Origin: Armigeres subalbatus
Taxonomy: Eukaryota > Arthropoda > Insecta > Diptera > Culicidae
Length of the DNA: 64,000 nt
NCBI RefSeq assembly: GCF_024139115.2
Contig: NC_085140.1
Coordinates: 338,830,966-338,894,965 of the forward strand
Direction of reading: 5' to 3'
Shown here: positions 11,728 through 22,860 of the stretch, piece by piece
Layout: each line of letters starts with the position of its first letter
How positions within the stretch are numbered: position 1 is the stretch's first letter
Translations under genes and position numbers: made by a program
Notes under the pieces: generated by a model
Seen by the model: only the letters and a program-made list of their open reading frames with translations
Database searches by the model: none
What the model was told of the DNA's origin: nothing

Positions 11728-12229
11728 AAAATATCATATAGCATATTTACCCTTAAAAATTAGTGGCCAATGTATCTAGATGCTGCGTAAGTATCTTTCA
11801 TTGAATCTGTGTTACAAAACCATGATATTTGATGTATTGCTAGATAGCTTTCAAAACCACCTAACAATATCCACTTACCTGTGGCGAAGCCACGGGGGGG
11901 AGTTTTGGAAGAGACAAAATTTTTGGAAGAAAATTTATTTTCGAACCCTCTCAAACAATATTTTTTTCAGAAAAGTCATCCGACACCCCCCCCCCTCCAA
12001 TTTTCTGGCTGCGCTGTGCTGAAAACACCAGGTTTCATGAGGAGCTTGATATGTCGCAAGCTGGAGTACCATAAAAAAGTTATCTTTTTTCTGGCTGCAC
12101 AGGCATCTCGCGAAGCTCAAGAAGTATTGAATTGGTCTTGCTGTTCTGCTTATGTTGTCTATTGTATTCGTGTTGCAAAATCATGTATGATATATAGCAA
12201 GCAGGGTTTCATGACTTTCAAGGGGGATG
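11728..12229. other. Centre of the foldback; no gene
   Basis: Spacer between the arms. It holds runs of G (11892-11898) and C (11986-11995) and decayed arm words (tatgtcgcaagctggagta at 12048). ORFs of up to 117 residues overlap the spacer but show no motif. Confidence 0.5.
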
Positions 12230-13345
12230 TGTGATGTGTCGCAAGCTGGGTTTCATAACCACCCAATGTCTATAAATGTCTATTTGTGATGAAAAGAGCT
12301 GAAGTTTGATGTGGCACAAGCTGGGTATCAAATCGACTCAAAAAGTGGAAACTTTCCTTGGGGCATCATGTTCTCAGGGAACCTTCGGAAGTGGATAATG
12401 TGCCCAGATGCTGAGCAAATGTCTTCCATTGGATTTGTGTTGCAAAATCATGAAGTTTGATGTGTCGCAAGCTGGGTTTCAGAACAACTCAAAAAGTGAC
12501 AACTTCCCTTGGAGCATCAGGTTCCTAGGAAACCTCCAGAAGTGGCCAATGCGCTCAGAAGCTCTGTAAATGTCTCCTATTGTATTTGCGTTGCAAAATC
12601 ATGAAGTTCGATGTGTCCCAAGCTGGGTTTCAGAATCAATCAAAAAGTGGCCACTTCCCTGAGGGCTTCAGATTCCCAGGGAACCTCCGGAAGTGGCTAA
12701 TGTGCACAGATACTCTGCAAATGTCTTCTATTGTTTTTTTTTAATCTTTCGTTTATTTTGGAGGCTCAATTGCCGTGAAGCGTTACGGAGCCGAAATCAA
12801 GTTTAACAATTTCTTAAATCTTATGCATAATGTTAGTTTTGTGGAACCGAAAGACTCGCGATTTGGTCGAGGTTAGGGAATACAATAATATAGTAGGGAA
12901 GGAAGGGAATTTAGGGTGCTTAAGTAATTACGTTCTATTGTATTTGTGTTGCAAAATAATGAAGTTTGATGTGTCGCAAGCTGGGTTTCAGAATTACTCA
13001 AAAAGTGACCACTTCCCTTGGGGCATCAGGATCCCAGGGAACCTCCGAGAGTGGCCAATGTGGTCAGATGTTCTGCAAATGTCTTCTATTGTACTTGCGT
13101 TGCAAAATCATGAAGTTTTATGTGTCGCAAGCTTGGTTTCAGAACCACTCAAAAAGTGACCACTTCCCTTGGGGCACCAGGTTCCCAGGGAACCTCCGGA
13201 AGTGGTGTGCTCAGATGCTCTGCGAATGTCTTCTATTACATTTGTCTTGCAAAATCATGAAATTTGATGTGTCGCAAGCTGGGTTTCAGAACATCTCAAA
13301 AAGTGACCACTTTTCTGGGGAAACCAGGTTCCCGGAACATCTGTA
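12230..13345 (-). repeat. Right-arm tandem array, inverse of the left arm
   Basis: The marker gatgtgtcgcaagctggg recurs near 12232, 12308 (diverged), 12459, 12610, 12967, 13118 and 13269. Spacing is 151 bp where undisturbed. The jump between 12610 and 12967 is explained by the 199 bp insertion at 12734-12932 (357 minus 207 including TSD leaves one unit). Confidence 0.9.
12734..12932 (-). mobile_element. 5'-truncated LINE tail with poly-A and 8 bp TSD
   Basis: Flanked by ttctattg (12726-12733 and 12933-12940). On the minus strand the insert ends with gagcctccaaaataaacgaa, an AT-rich stretch and A8, that is a retrotransposon 3' end. Upstream is an inverted gcttcacggca/tttcggctccg segment. It sits inside a 151 bp unit, so it is younger than the array. 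Confidence 0.75.
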
Positions 13346-14045
13346 ACCGGATTTTTGAGGTCCAAACGTGCAGTTTCTATTCCCACTATTGCCGAATGAT
13401 GAATAGTAATGATTGCATTATTATTGAGAGCATTTACTACTAGTTATCTACGATTAAATAGAGGTTGACCTATTTTTGACCCCATTTGACTCAGGGGACC
13501 CCCTCGATAAAACCGTACCCAAGGACCCAATCATCAAATCAATGCATTGATTGTTTGATGCATCTTTCCTCCAAATCTCATGCAAATCGGTCTAAAAAAC
13601 AAGCAAACGGTGGATTTTACAATTTGAAATCGTAGCCCGGGCCGAAACGGGTTAACGGGACGGTACCGTTTTTCAGCCCTTTTAGTAATGTCCCGTCATA
13701 ATCTAAAAAAAACTCAATTTGTCCCGTTTTTTTATAGAGTTCTAAAATTTCATTCAAACGAACTCAACATTTTAGGCAGAAATCTAAAGAAAAAATGTAC
13801 AACGAAAGTGTGGGATTTTTTGAGAACTTTATTGGGTCTGTTATGTTATGTATGTTGCTCTAAAAAGATTATTTCATGTAATGTTTCCATTGTTTAATAT
13901 TTCCTTGGGTTTTCATCAGTTAATTACAGCAAGATGTTGTAAATCCCGAAAGATAAATTCCGGGATTTTTTTTCGTATAGATTCATTTTATTTTTATTTT
14001 TCTATTTATTTAGGAGGCACTTTCATCAGTGGAATAATCTTGGTA

Positions 14046-14250
14046 CCTACACACCCGTTTCAAATAACTCAGAGACTGAGTGAAATTGTATTGCCGTCTC
14101 TTTTTTTCTCACGGAAATATTACTCATTTTTCGTGAAAACTATTGAGTAGTTCCACTTTTTACGAAAAATGAGTAAGATTTCCGTTAGAAAAAAAGAGAC
14201 GGCAATACAATTTCACTCAGTCTCTGACTGATTTGAAACGGGCGTGTAGG
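14046..14250. mobile_element. Palindromic MITE, about 205 bp
   Basis: Arms of about 90 bp: cctacacacccgtttcaaat, gagactgagtgaaattgtat, gccgtctctttttttctcac on the left, repeated inverted on the right. The loop is about 20 bp. The same arm words occur at 42020-42060 and 42430-42500, where another copy is split. Confidence 0.85.
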
Positions 14251-14292
14251 CAAGCGTGAAAATCAAGACATGTCATTTTTATTACGTCACAT

Positions 14293-14539
14293 GGTCGTGG
14301 TTCAGCCAAACCGCACCAAGCGGCTTTTTGGACTGACTTGTGATAATTTGTTCGTAGAAGGACAACAGAAATAGTTTCATATCAATTTAAACGTACATTT
14401 GCAGTAGGATATCCTCAGTTATGGGGTTGAGGGATATCCGATACGATTTACGATCAATTAAATCTGCTAAACGAAAGTTTGAGCAGAAAAATCGGTAAAT
14501 TTTCGTTGGCGCTTGGTGCGTTTTGGCTGAACCCCGACC
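14293..14539. mobile_element. MITE, 247 bp, candidate 4 bp TSD
   Basis: Inverted ends of about 31 bp: ggtcgtggttcagccaaacc and the complement of ggctgaaccccgacc; both include cgcaccaagcg. acat borders both sides (14289-14292 and 14540-14543). The interior has no ORF. Confidence 0.75.
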
Positions 14540-14543
14540 ACAT

Positions 14544-15690
14544 CGTCAATAGAATGAAGCGGAGGGACAGACATTTTAGTTTTCAAATTTGGCATAATCG
14601 CCATCATTCTTTTTGATTTTTTTTTTTTAAATAGGTCATTTTTTAGGCTTCTTTGATCACATATTTTAAAATTATTTAATTATTTCCAAAACATCCATCC
14701 AGTCTTTCTAAATAATTCTGAACACTTTGAAATCATTTACTGTAAAAAAAACAACATGAAAAATAAACTACCTACAAAAATAATATGAAAATTGATAAAA
14801 CAACTGAACGAAATTGAGTTTAACACAGTCTCAAACCTCGTCGAATTCAAGCCCAGCCCCATTGAATATACACTGGATTCTGTTCACAATTTTGCAGCAG
14901 TCCTAAATGTTTAACGCATATTAATTATCATGTGATTTTTCTTTTAATTATTTATGATTTTTTAAACATGTTCCAAAGATGTTGGTGGCAAATTGAAGTC
15001 ACACGATCAAAAATACGTGCTAAAAAAAATCGTGTAAAAAAAGAATCCGGTGTATATGGGGAAAATTGAAAAAAAAAATATTGAAGATATTGAAAAGGGG
15101 TGGGACTGACGGAATGTCGACACGAAAAATCCACATCCCGGCCCATTTGAAACACACGGGGACCGAAATCCGGAGGAAATTTTTCCCAAGGTGTGAGGGC
15201 TTTACCTTGAATACCGTCTTTTTGGAAACACATGGGAACTGAATCAGTTGGCAAGGTTCCCAAGAAGTGAAGCTAATTTAAATCAATTGAATCAATTTTG
15301 ATTAAAAAAGACTGTAAGTTGATTAGATTTGACATTTATTTCCATGAATTACCCATTTGGATGGAATTAATTAAAATTTCGAAAGGAAGTGGATTTGACA
15401 TGAGAAATCAATAATCAATAATTGCGTTTTTTGCATTTATCTTCTGACGATTTGTTTTCGTAAAGCTACTTTGAAATTTAAACCACATATGGTCCCAAGG
15501 TTGTTTGGCATATCCCGTAATGCAAGAGCGTTTGTCCCGTTTTTTCCTCGAAATGATCTGGTCAGCCTATTTATAACATTTTTGTTTTATGATACATAAT
15601 AGGACATGATTACCGGGTCCAGGTTAACGTGTGTTCCTGAAGGGTATGTTTGAATGTATTTTTTCCGCATAAGAACAGTTTTTTTCCTTG
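14544..15690. other. No gene seen; body of outer element then AT-rich DNA
   Basis: The minus-strand ORFs at 14952-15263 overlap in two frames and contain low-complexity F/S runs. No motif recognised. 15525-15567 is the right terminus of the outer element. Confidence 0.4.
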
Positions 15691-15699
15691 TTAAGCCGT

Positions 15700-16770
15700 G
15701 ATTCGGTAATGGTAGTATGAGACAAATATAATTGAGCATGACCATGAGCATGATGTCCGTGCATTTCGTAGTTGCTACTCCGTGATTGACCGAACAATCG
15801 CAATTGCACAGGGAACCAATGGATGGAAGCGCGGGATTTACTTTCCAATCTCAATGTGCACAGTCCGAGAGCTCTAGTATTTTTAAATGGTCGAGAACAG
15901 CGCTGGCCACGTCCGTACCCGTAATGCTGGGTAGACACCTTTACGTGGTGTGTTACGGGGTAAGATCTACCACGGTTACATTGCCAGCTACAGGCAAATC
16001 CTGACCCAACGAATACCTTCCTCATTATCCAACTCCGTGGTACTTATGAGGGTGTCGCTAAGTCGGTGGCCTCTCGTTAAGTAAGTACTACATCAACACT
16101 TCCTTCCTCTCCCTAGTTACGGTGAAGATGGGCGTGGTCAGGAGTAGTAATCCTCATGCTTTTGTTATTTTTGTTTAAGACTGGAATCAAGGACCACTTC
16201 CCTTCTTGATTTCTGATAGCATTTTAGATAAGGATCTCAAAAGTAAAATATGAGTATCACTAGTGTCCAATCTACGAATTACACCGTAACAATGCTAATG
16301 CTAGAACAGCGCTGGCCACGTTCTCACGGTCTTTCGGGGATGGGAAGGAATTGATGATGCAATCAATCGCCCACTGCAAGCCGAGAACACCTCTTGACTC
16401 GCCACGAGTTCATGCGGAATTGTATTGGAGAATCTGGGGGTTAGGTTTTATAGCAGAGGTTCGTCTTGGTTAACGGGTTGCCAATGTGATAGTAATGAAA
16501 GGATGGTATATTCTAATTGGATGTCGCGAAACGAGCTTTTTTTCGATCATTTCTAACAGTTGTCTGCTAGAACTAATCAAGTTGATGATATAGGGATAGA
16601 AGATGGAAACAGTATGGAAGCTTATTACCAGTTCTAGCGATTGCTAGAACATGAGAAATATATGAAAGATACAAAGTAGGAGGTATGGAACGAGCCTGGG
16701 ATTGAACCCACGACCTCCTGCGTATGAGGCAGAAGTTGTAGCCATATGACCACCATGCCCGTTGGTAGTA
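15700..16770 (-). mobile_element. Second copy of the tRNA-Met-like SINE composite, interrupted
   Basis: The reverse complement of 5590-6250. The tRNA-like head lies at 16690-16765 (complement of gggttcaatccc at about 16700), the ttctagcgattgctagaaca hairpin at 16630, and the distal block at 15770-15912. A 390 bp retroposon splits it at 15913-16302. Confidence 0.75.
15913..16302 (+). mobile_element. Retroposon with 19 bp TSD
   Basis: agaacagcgctggccacgt stands at 15894-15912 and again at 16303-16321. The uninterrupted composite at 5590-6250 has it once (minus strand, about 6021), which is the empty site. The insert begins with acccgtaatgctgggtagac and ends with aatgctaatgct, a short tandem tail. 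The same 5' end starts the minus-strand insert at 26182. No coding frame seen, so it is SINE-like or a truncated LINE. Confidence 0.8.
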
Positions 16771-16799
16771 TGACACAAATGTGATTAAATATAAATGGG

Positions 16800-17245
16800 T
16801 AAAGGTCGTTCGGCTAAAAGTCATTCGGACGAAAGCCATTTGGCCAAATGCCACTTGACCGAATAACACGTTGGAAAGAAAGTCACCTTGCCGAATTTCA
16901 TCTGACGGAATTGAACATTTCGGAACATGAAAGGGACGTGCGGCCGAAGTGGTTATTTGGTCGAATAGGTCGAATTTAGCCGGAAATGTCGTTTATCGGA
17001 AATAGTCCTTTGTTGGAAAAGGCCATTTGCCTAAAAATGTCATTTGGCCGAAAAAAATTGTTCGTTTGTTAATGCTGTTTTTTCGAAATAAATGTTTGGC
17101 GGCAGGGACTATTTGGCCGAAAAGTCATTTGGTCATCTGGCTAAAAATGTCGTTTGGCTGAAATGAACGTTTTGCAGAAAGGGCTATTTGGCCGAAAATG
17201 TCATTGGCCCGACATGTAATTTGACCGCCGAACATGTAATTTGTA
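16800..17245. repeat. Degenerate ggccgaaaatgtcattt minisatellite
   Basis: About twenty diverged copies of a 20-25 bp unit (ttggccgaaa(at)gtcat). Related stretches: 3430-3470, 23890-23950, 32290-32410 and 62890-63130. Confidence 0.8.
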
Positions 17246-17249
17246 AATT

Positions 17250-17498
17250 TGTTTTGCAGAACAGGTCATATGATAAGAGGTGATAATTGGTAATTGATAA
17301 GGTATAGGAAATAAGAAGTAAAAAATATGAGGTGAGATATAAAACTTCTAATTTCTTACTTCAAACTGTGAAAAATAAAAAGAGCTGAGTGACAGGTAAG
17401 AAATGAGAAATGTGTACTGATGAGTAAGAAGTGAAAAGTTTAAAATGAAAAATAAATAGTGAAAACGTCCCTAGTAGACGATAAAGCTCATTAACAGT
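17250..17498. repeat. Purine-rich gaagtgagaa repeat
   Basis: Loose repeats of gagaaatgagaag/gaagtgaaaag. The same words continue beyond the MITE at 17785-17890, so the MITE probably inserted into this repeat. Confidence 0.55.
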
Positions 17499-17779
17499 GA
17501 AGCGTGATATTGATAACAAAACATTATATGAACTTGTCTGAGACAAGAGTAAAAATAACAAGCGAAAATAACAAAAAAATGCATCGAAATATTATAAAAG
17601 TATCAGGCTTTGTTATAAACAAACACTTATCAATATGTTGAGCTATTAGTTTGTTCTTGTTAATAGCAACCTGATATTCTTATGACATTTCGGTGCAATT
17701 TTTTGTTATTTTCGCTTGTTGTTTTTACTCTTATTTCAAACAAGTTCATATCATGCTTTGTTATCAATATCACGGCTTC
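17499..17779. mobile_element. Foldback MITE, 281 bp
   Basis: Arms of about 110 bp. The left gaagcgtgatattgataaca through agtatcagg is matched inverted by cctgatattc through gttatcaatatcacggcttc. The loop is about 40 bp. No ORF. Confidence 0.8.
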
Positions 17780-17784
17780 TACCC

Positions 17785-18290
17785 GTGTTCTTACTTTTCA
17801 TTTCTTACTCTTTGTTTCTCATTTCTCACTGCGCATTTCTCACTTTTGGCATTGAGAAATGAGAAGAACGAAGTGTAAACGGAGAAGCGAGAAGTGTGAT
17901 ATGACAAGTGGGAAAGAAGGGAAGTGACAAGAGAGAAGGAAGTAGCAAGAAGGAAGATGAAGAAGGTTGAAAAAAGAAGGAAGCAGGAAGAAAGAATAAG
18001 GGAAGAAGAAATATTTAGAATGATTTAGGAAGAAGGAAGAGACAAAAACAAAGAAGTAAGAAGAAAAAATCACGGAGACGAGCCAGTCTAGGGCTTAGAG
18101 TAAGGAGACTTAAAATAAGGAAACTAAAAAAAATCAGACGACAGAAGCATTAAAGAAGAAGGAAAAAAGTAAGAAAGAGTAAAAAGAAGCGGAAAGAATG
18201 AAGGAAGAAGAAGAAAGGCTATGAAACAAAGAATAAGACAGAAATGAGAAAAATAAGATAGAACTGTCTACTCACTTTTCACTTCCCATT
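17785..18290. repeat. Polypurine tract (gaagaaggaaga)
   Basis: 17870-18260 is almost entirely A and G on the plus strand in irregular gaagg/agaaga repeats. 18073-18110 holds gagacgagccagtctagggc, which resembles the LINE 3' tail at 60497-60559. The minus-strand ORF here is a low-complexity S/F translation. Confidence 0.6.
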
Positions 18291-18299
18291 TGGTCGGGG

Positions 18300-19380
18300 T
18301 TCTGCTGCCGAGGTGCTGCTATAACTTTTGTTTGATCTACAACATCTGCCATAGACTTATTGGAACAGTGAATCATTAGCAAGGCAGGGCTCTAGGGGTC
18401 TTTAATGGACATGCTTGGTTGCCGTTGGTTCAGTACCAGCCGTAGTTTCCATGATAGACTAGCTGATCTCAACTCCAGAACAATTTGGACACCCTAGAAC
18501 ATCATCTTTGCAAATATTTAAAAAGTGGAGCTTGGGCTTCGCACGGTTATGCTGGGTAATTGTAGGTTTGATACTAGGCGTAGTTAACCTGGTAGACCAA
18601 ATGATCTGATCTCTGGAACAACTTAGAACATGTCCTATGGATTTATTTGACTAGCGAACCATTCACAAGGGCTCTAGGGACAAGAATAAACATATTGGAA
18701 CTTACATGGAAATTTTGGATTGCTATACTGCCGTCCCAAGCATAGTTGTCCCATGTCGTTTTAAGTTGATGGCCTTCTTGCTGCCCTGTGACCAAGAAAA
18801 TGGATGGATTAAAGAATTAGAAAGGATTGCTTGCAAGCCTATCCATGATGTCTGATAGATAAATAACTTATCAGGTATCAGAACGTTGGCTTCAGGGGCA
18901 CGTTCACCTCAATTTGGGAGATTTGTGCCATCGCCTTCACAGCCTTTCTCATCACGCACCTGACGGAAAAGGAAGTGAACAAAAAGAAAAGGAATATGGA
19001 TGGGAGAAAAATGGGAAGTTTGGGAAAGGGATCCTTGAAGAGGGCCTACAACGTATACAACACGTACAAAAGCTCATAGCTCCTTACCACAACGGGTTAT
19101 TAACAACTTTTTTTTTCTTGTTTTAAAAATTAAGAATTTATTCAGCATTTCGGATGCTGAATAAATGTTACTCAGCAAAATTTCTACTTTATCGATAAAG
19201 TAGAATAAAGCACTTAAGAAGCCATATATTGGGCCAAAACCTGCATTAAAATAGCATTGAAGGCGACTATAGGGCTTATTGGCGTTTCATGTTTTACCGT
19301 AGAGGCACATATAATGCCACTTAAATGCTTTATTTAAAGCTTACTGGTTACCTGGGTGGTCGTACAGCTGTTGTGTAAAT
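18300..19380. other. No gene seen; degenerate ~200 bp duplication
   Basis: 18340-18530 and 18540-18710 share an order of words (ggttgccg/ggtaattgtagg, taccagccgtagtt/tactaggcgtagtt, ctgatct, ggaacaa, gggctctaggg), suggesting an old tandem duplication. 19135-19165 contains a ttattcagcatttcggatgc hairpin. This lies downstream of the minus-strand LINE below and may include its 3' region. Confidence 0.4.
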
Positions 19381-19383
19381 CCA

Positions 19384-20810
19384 TTTTATATATTTGGGTT
19401 CAAGACCTCAAGTTTTACCAAAAGTTCGCCGGCATTGGCCATAAACGTCTTCTTTACTCTGAACTCTAAAGGTCTGTCCAGGAGAGCTTGGAATCAAGAA
19501 TTAGCCCCACATACTTTACTGATCTGTTACATTGATTTCAGTGTCAAAATGATGTAATGGAGGACAACCGTAATGTTACGTTTCTCCGTGAAAAGTACAA
19601 TAGATGTTTTATTCGGATTAACCGAAAGGCCATATTGGCGACATCAACTTTCGACTGCTTGAAGAGCGTTTTGCATCAGGTCGAATAAAGTAGTAATACT
19701 CAAACCGACTATCAGTATTAGATAGTCGTCGGCAAATTCATAGGTAAGAAAACCGCTATTATTGAGTAACCTCAATAGCGTATCTGAAACGAGGTTCCAC
19801 AAAAGTGGAGATAATACTCCCCCTAGAGCGCATCCGCAGACACTTAATTTCCTAATAGTTGCTTGATTAATGTCGAGTAGAGATGTAGGTTTTTTAAGCA
19901 TCTGGTGAATCCATTTGGTAATTATGTTAGGGAGCCCATGACAACGTGCGGCTTCCAATATGACATCGAAAGCCACGTTGTCAAAAGCACCCTCAATATC
20001 TAAGAACGCACCCAAGCATGATTGCTTTTGAGCAAATGCTTTCTCGATGTCGTAGACAACCTTGTGTAGAAGAGTCACGGTAGACTTTCCAGATTGATAA
20101 GCATATTGATTAACATGAAGAGGCATGTTTGCCAAACAGTCATCACGAATGTGATGATCGATAATACGTTCTAAGCATTCCAGAAGAAATGAGGTCAGAC
20201 TGATGGGTCTAAAACTCTTTGCCACTTGATACGAAGCAAGTCCTCCTTTTGAGATAAAATTTACAGTGACATCCCGCCAGGATATGGGAGTATATCCAGT
20301 AGCAAAACTGCATACTAAAATTGTTTTCAAAACATGTATGTTATGCTCAAAACCCCTCTGAAGAAGAACGGGATAGATCCCACTTCCCCTGGAGATTTGT
20401 AAGGAGCAAAACTGTTCAGAGCCCATTGAATCGATTCAGTAGTTATGATTCTACGAGCCTGAGCCCAAGACCCGTAGCTACATGAAAAGACATCAGGAAC
20501 AACCGAAGATGCTATATCGACACATCCAGGGAAGTGTGTATCAAATAGGTGTTCTAATGCTTCCTCGTCAGAAGAAGTGTAGTCGCCATTTGGCTTGCAA
20601 ATTTCGCCAGCTTGGAAATCTTTGGATCTCGCAAGAATTTTCCTTAACCTACTGGCTTCACTCAAATTGGAAACATTTGCACAAATGTTTTTCCAGCCGG
20701 TAGAGAAATAACTTATTTGAGCAAATGCGACACCGCCAGCACAGTGGGAATAGCATCGTAAAGAAAAAGCGACATGGGACAACTATGCTTGGCACGGCAG
20801 TATAGACATG
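19384..20810 (-). pseudogene. Non-LTR retrotransposon reverse transcriptase, LOA/jockey-like, broken
   Basis: Encodes part of the ORF2 polymerase that would reverse-transcribe the element's RNA. Visible blocks in order are SFRPISLTSFLLECLERIID (RT palm entry), NQYAYQSGKST, LDIEGAFDN (motif A aspartate), GGVLSPLLWNLVSD (motif B) and FADD (motif C). The upstream frame has SFAPYKSPGE, followed by a frameshift near 20380. The frame stops at 19644, but coding similarity (NPNKTSIVLFTEK) continues downstream to about 19390 with stops. Endonuclease, 5' end and RNase H are absent. The clade is judged from motif style only; LOA, R1 or jockey are possible. Confidence 0.85.
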
Positions 20811-21746
20811 ATAGCACCAAAATAGGTGTATCTACTTACTTTGGGCCTACATTTTGAAAAAGCATTTGATCCGACCGTTTGAGCCGCCCTTCCGGCCAAA
20901 CACTCCTCCCCGTTTTTGAAGATTTTTAAAAACATGTCATTTTCAATAATCGATATCTCCGCCCCTGATAAAGCTACAAAAAACGTTAGTACCAGTTTTC
21001 CGCTTGAAATTTTGTGAAGATTTTACAAAAAATATTTCAGATGCAAAGCAGTGTTGCCAACTACATTATTTTTATAAAAAAAATAAAAAATAGCATTTTT
21101 CTCAAAATACGCATTATTTTTTTTTTTTGATTTCTCAGCGGATTTGAGTTTATCAGGCAATTTCCTGTCAGAAACACTTATCGTTACAAAGTAAAATGAG
21201 CAGTTGCTGAGTTATGACGGTTTTAGTTAGGTATAATCGAAGGTTTTCATTCAGCATATCGTTCAATTCGTTCTGTAAAGGTAAACAACTATGATAATGT
21301 AGTTTTTTTTAGTTTTATTCGAATAATTTACAAAAAAAAAACATATTTTTGCAGCACATAATGCTTTTGAGGCCAGTGATGCCAGATTTCCACTGAATAT
21401 GTTTTAATGGTTTAAAGTTATTTTTGCAATTCCTGATCATAATACCTGGTTTACAGTTCGTCTTTGATTGATAAAACGGCCTACTTTTCCATCCCAACGA
21501 AATAGGTGATGTAATGACCATTATGCAACTCAAATGGGATGCATAAATTTCATTATAGCACTCATTTGGGTGCTGTAATGAAAAACCAACACTAGGACAA
21601 TAGCTACATAACTGCATGTTGCTCAATTAGCTCTGCCGGTGGGCTACAAAGGTACTGATCTTTAAACGAGGGAAATGCTTTGATTCCATTAACTTCAATG
21701 AGATCAAGTTTTGCTCCCGTAAACATCAGTTTGAAGTACTCGTAGA

Positions 21747-22169
21747 TTACAAATACAAATACTGTATGAGTGCCTCGGGCGGCCGATGTTCGGCGAATTT
21801 GATAAATCCAATTTTGTGAAAAAAAAACATTTTTTCCTTGAAGAGGGCATATATTTCAGACATATTCGCTAGAACCAAACGCTTCTGCTTCTGCACTCGT
21901 TTTCTTCCTTCACGCACGCTTTTGTACTCTTTCTTCCCTGCCAGTTCCTTGCTTACGTCGGCCTCGCGATAGAAATCCTGAAATTTTTGTACGATTTCTT
22001 GTTGGGAATTAACCCTCTTAGGATTGGGGCAGCACAAAATACCTTTTGTGTCAACACATTTTTTCATGTTCCTTACTAAGCGTTCTAAACACTGAAATTC
22101 GTCTGAAGATAATAAAATTTTGATAATTATGTCAGAACATAAATTTATAATCAATAAACCATAAACCAC
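21747..22169 (-). pseudogene. Transposase-like fragment
   Basis: A 140-residue frame containing QKFQDFYREADVSKELAGKK, then SVREGRKRVQKQKRLV, then LFKEK and KIGFIKFAEHRPP. From memory, the series FY-x-D-x-S, a basic stretch and KIGxSKFxELRP marks a family of transposon-encoded proteins seen in cnidarians and arthropods; I cannot name the superfamily with certainty. The first ~35 residues look unrelated and the frame ends soon after the motif, so only a fragment is kept. Its position between long inverted arms fits a transposase gene. Confidence 0.55.
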
Positions 22170-22245
22170 GATACATTTTCGAACCCCATCTTCTTTAATT
22201 CCTTAGTACAGAGGTTCCCAAACTTTTTGGATATGCTAGGTGAGT

Positions 22246-22472
22246 CTACACCCAAAAAACAAATCTGGCAATTATTGTATAAAATCTTGGCATATACAAT
22301 TCTGTAAGCTTTTTATACAGATATTGTATTAACATAATTCAAATCTGTATTATTTCAATACAAAAATTGTATTAAAATCTTCCGAAATTGTATATGCCAA
22401 ATTATTATACACTTTCTTTAAGGTTCTTATACAGAATTGTGTTAAAATCTGCTATCCGCTGGTTGGGTGTAG
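22246..22472. mobile_element. MITE, 227 bp, ctacaccca ends
   Basis: The ends are ctacaccca and tgggtgtag. The interior has internal inverted words (ttggcatatacaatt and attgtatatgccaaat). A partial copy lies at 58585-58715 (ctacacccaaccagcggatg). Confidence 0.7.
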
Positions 22473-22584
22473 CAGAATCCAATATTGTTTGCGACCCACA
22501 AGGTGCAAAATGAATTGATTTTTAGAAATTTAATAAAAAGTGAGTTATATTCAGCGAATCATAATAAATTACTTTATATTCCTT

Positions 22585-22860
22585 CATTGATTGGATTTGG
22601 ATTGGTTTTGGATTGGATTTGGATTGAATTTGAAACGATTTGGATTAGTTTTGTATTGGATTGAATTTTGATAGGATTTGGATCAGCTTTGAATTGGATT
22701 AGATTTGGATCTGAATTGGATCAGATTTAGATTGAATTTAGATTGGATTAGATTTAGATTGAATTTGGATCTGACTTGAATTGGATTTGTATATGATTTG
22801 ACTGAATTCTGATTTGCTTTGGTTTTCATTTGGTTTAGATACGGGTTGGATTTCGAATAG
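22585..22860 (+). repeat. (tggatt)n-like satellite
   Basis: Irregular array of ttggattggatttggattgg words. It is the complement of the much longer tccaaatccaa array at 60950-62150. Confidence 0.85.

Larger units (their letters stand above)
9840..13651. mobile_element. 3.8 kb foldback transposon with tandem-repeat arms, TTAA target site
   Basis: The termini cccgtttcggcccgggctac are identical in inverse orientation and stay alignable for about 330 bp. TTAA flanks both ends (9836-9839 and 13652-13655). A TTAA duplication with a CCC terminus is the signature of the piggyBac superfamily; I assign it there by inference because no transposase is present. Inside the terminal repeats each arm is a run of ~151 bp units, direct within the arm and inverted between arms. 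The architecture recalls Drosophila FB elements. The centre and one arm carry later insertions. Confidence 0.85.
9815..15567. mobile_element. Outer TA-flanked element hosting several nested insertions
   Basis: The ends are ggctgacca (9815) and tggtcagcc (15559-15567), each next to TA. After removing the foldback inserted at 9840, the left subterminal sequence reads on into aacgggacgg, colinear with aacgggaca inside the right end (reverse complement of 15530-15545). That supports one inverted-repeat element. Its own sequence is 9815-9839 and 13652-15567, itself carrying two MITEs. No transposase recognised. Confidence 0.55.

Noticed and set aside
14952..15263. Minus-strand ORFs of 103 and 60 residues
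   Set aside because: Two frames overlap, composition is low-complexity F/S/P, no motif, inside a non-coding transposon body.
21315..21626. 103-residue minus-strand ORF between transposon arms
   Set aside because: It spans a palindromic region (cactcatttgggtgc and similar) and resembles no protein; the neighbouring 21747-22169 frame is the transposase-like one.
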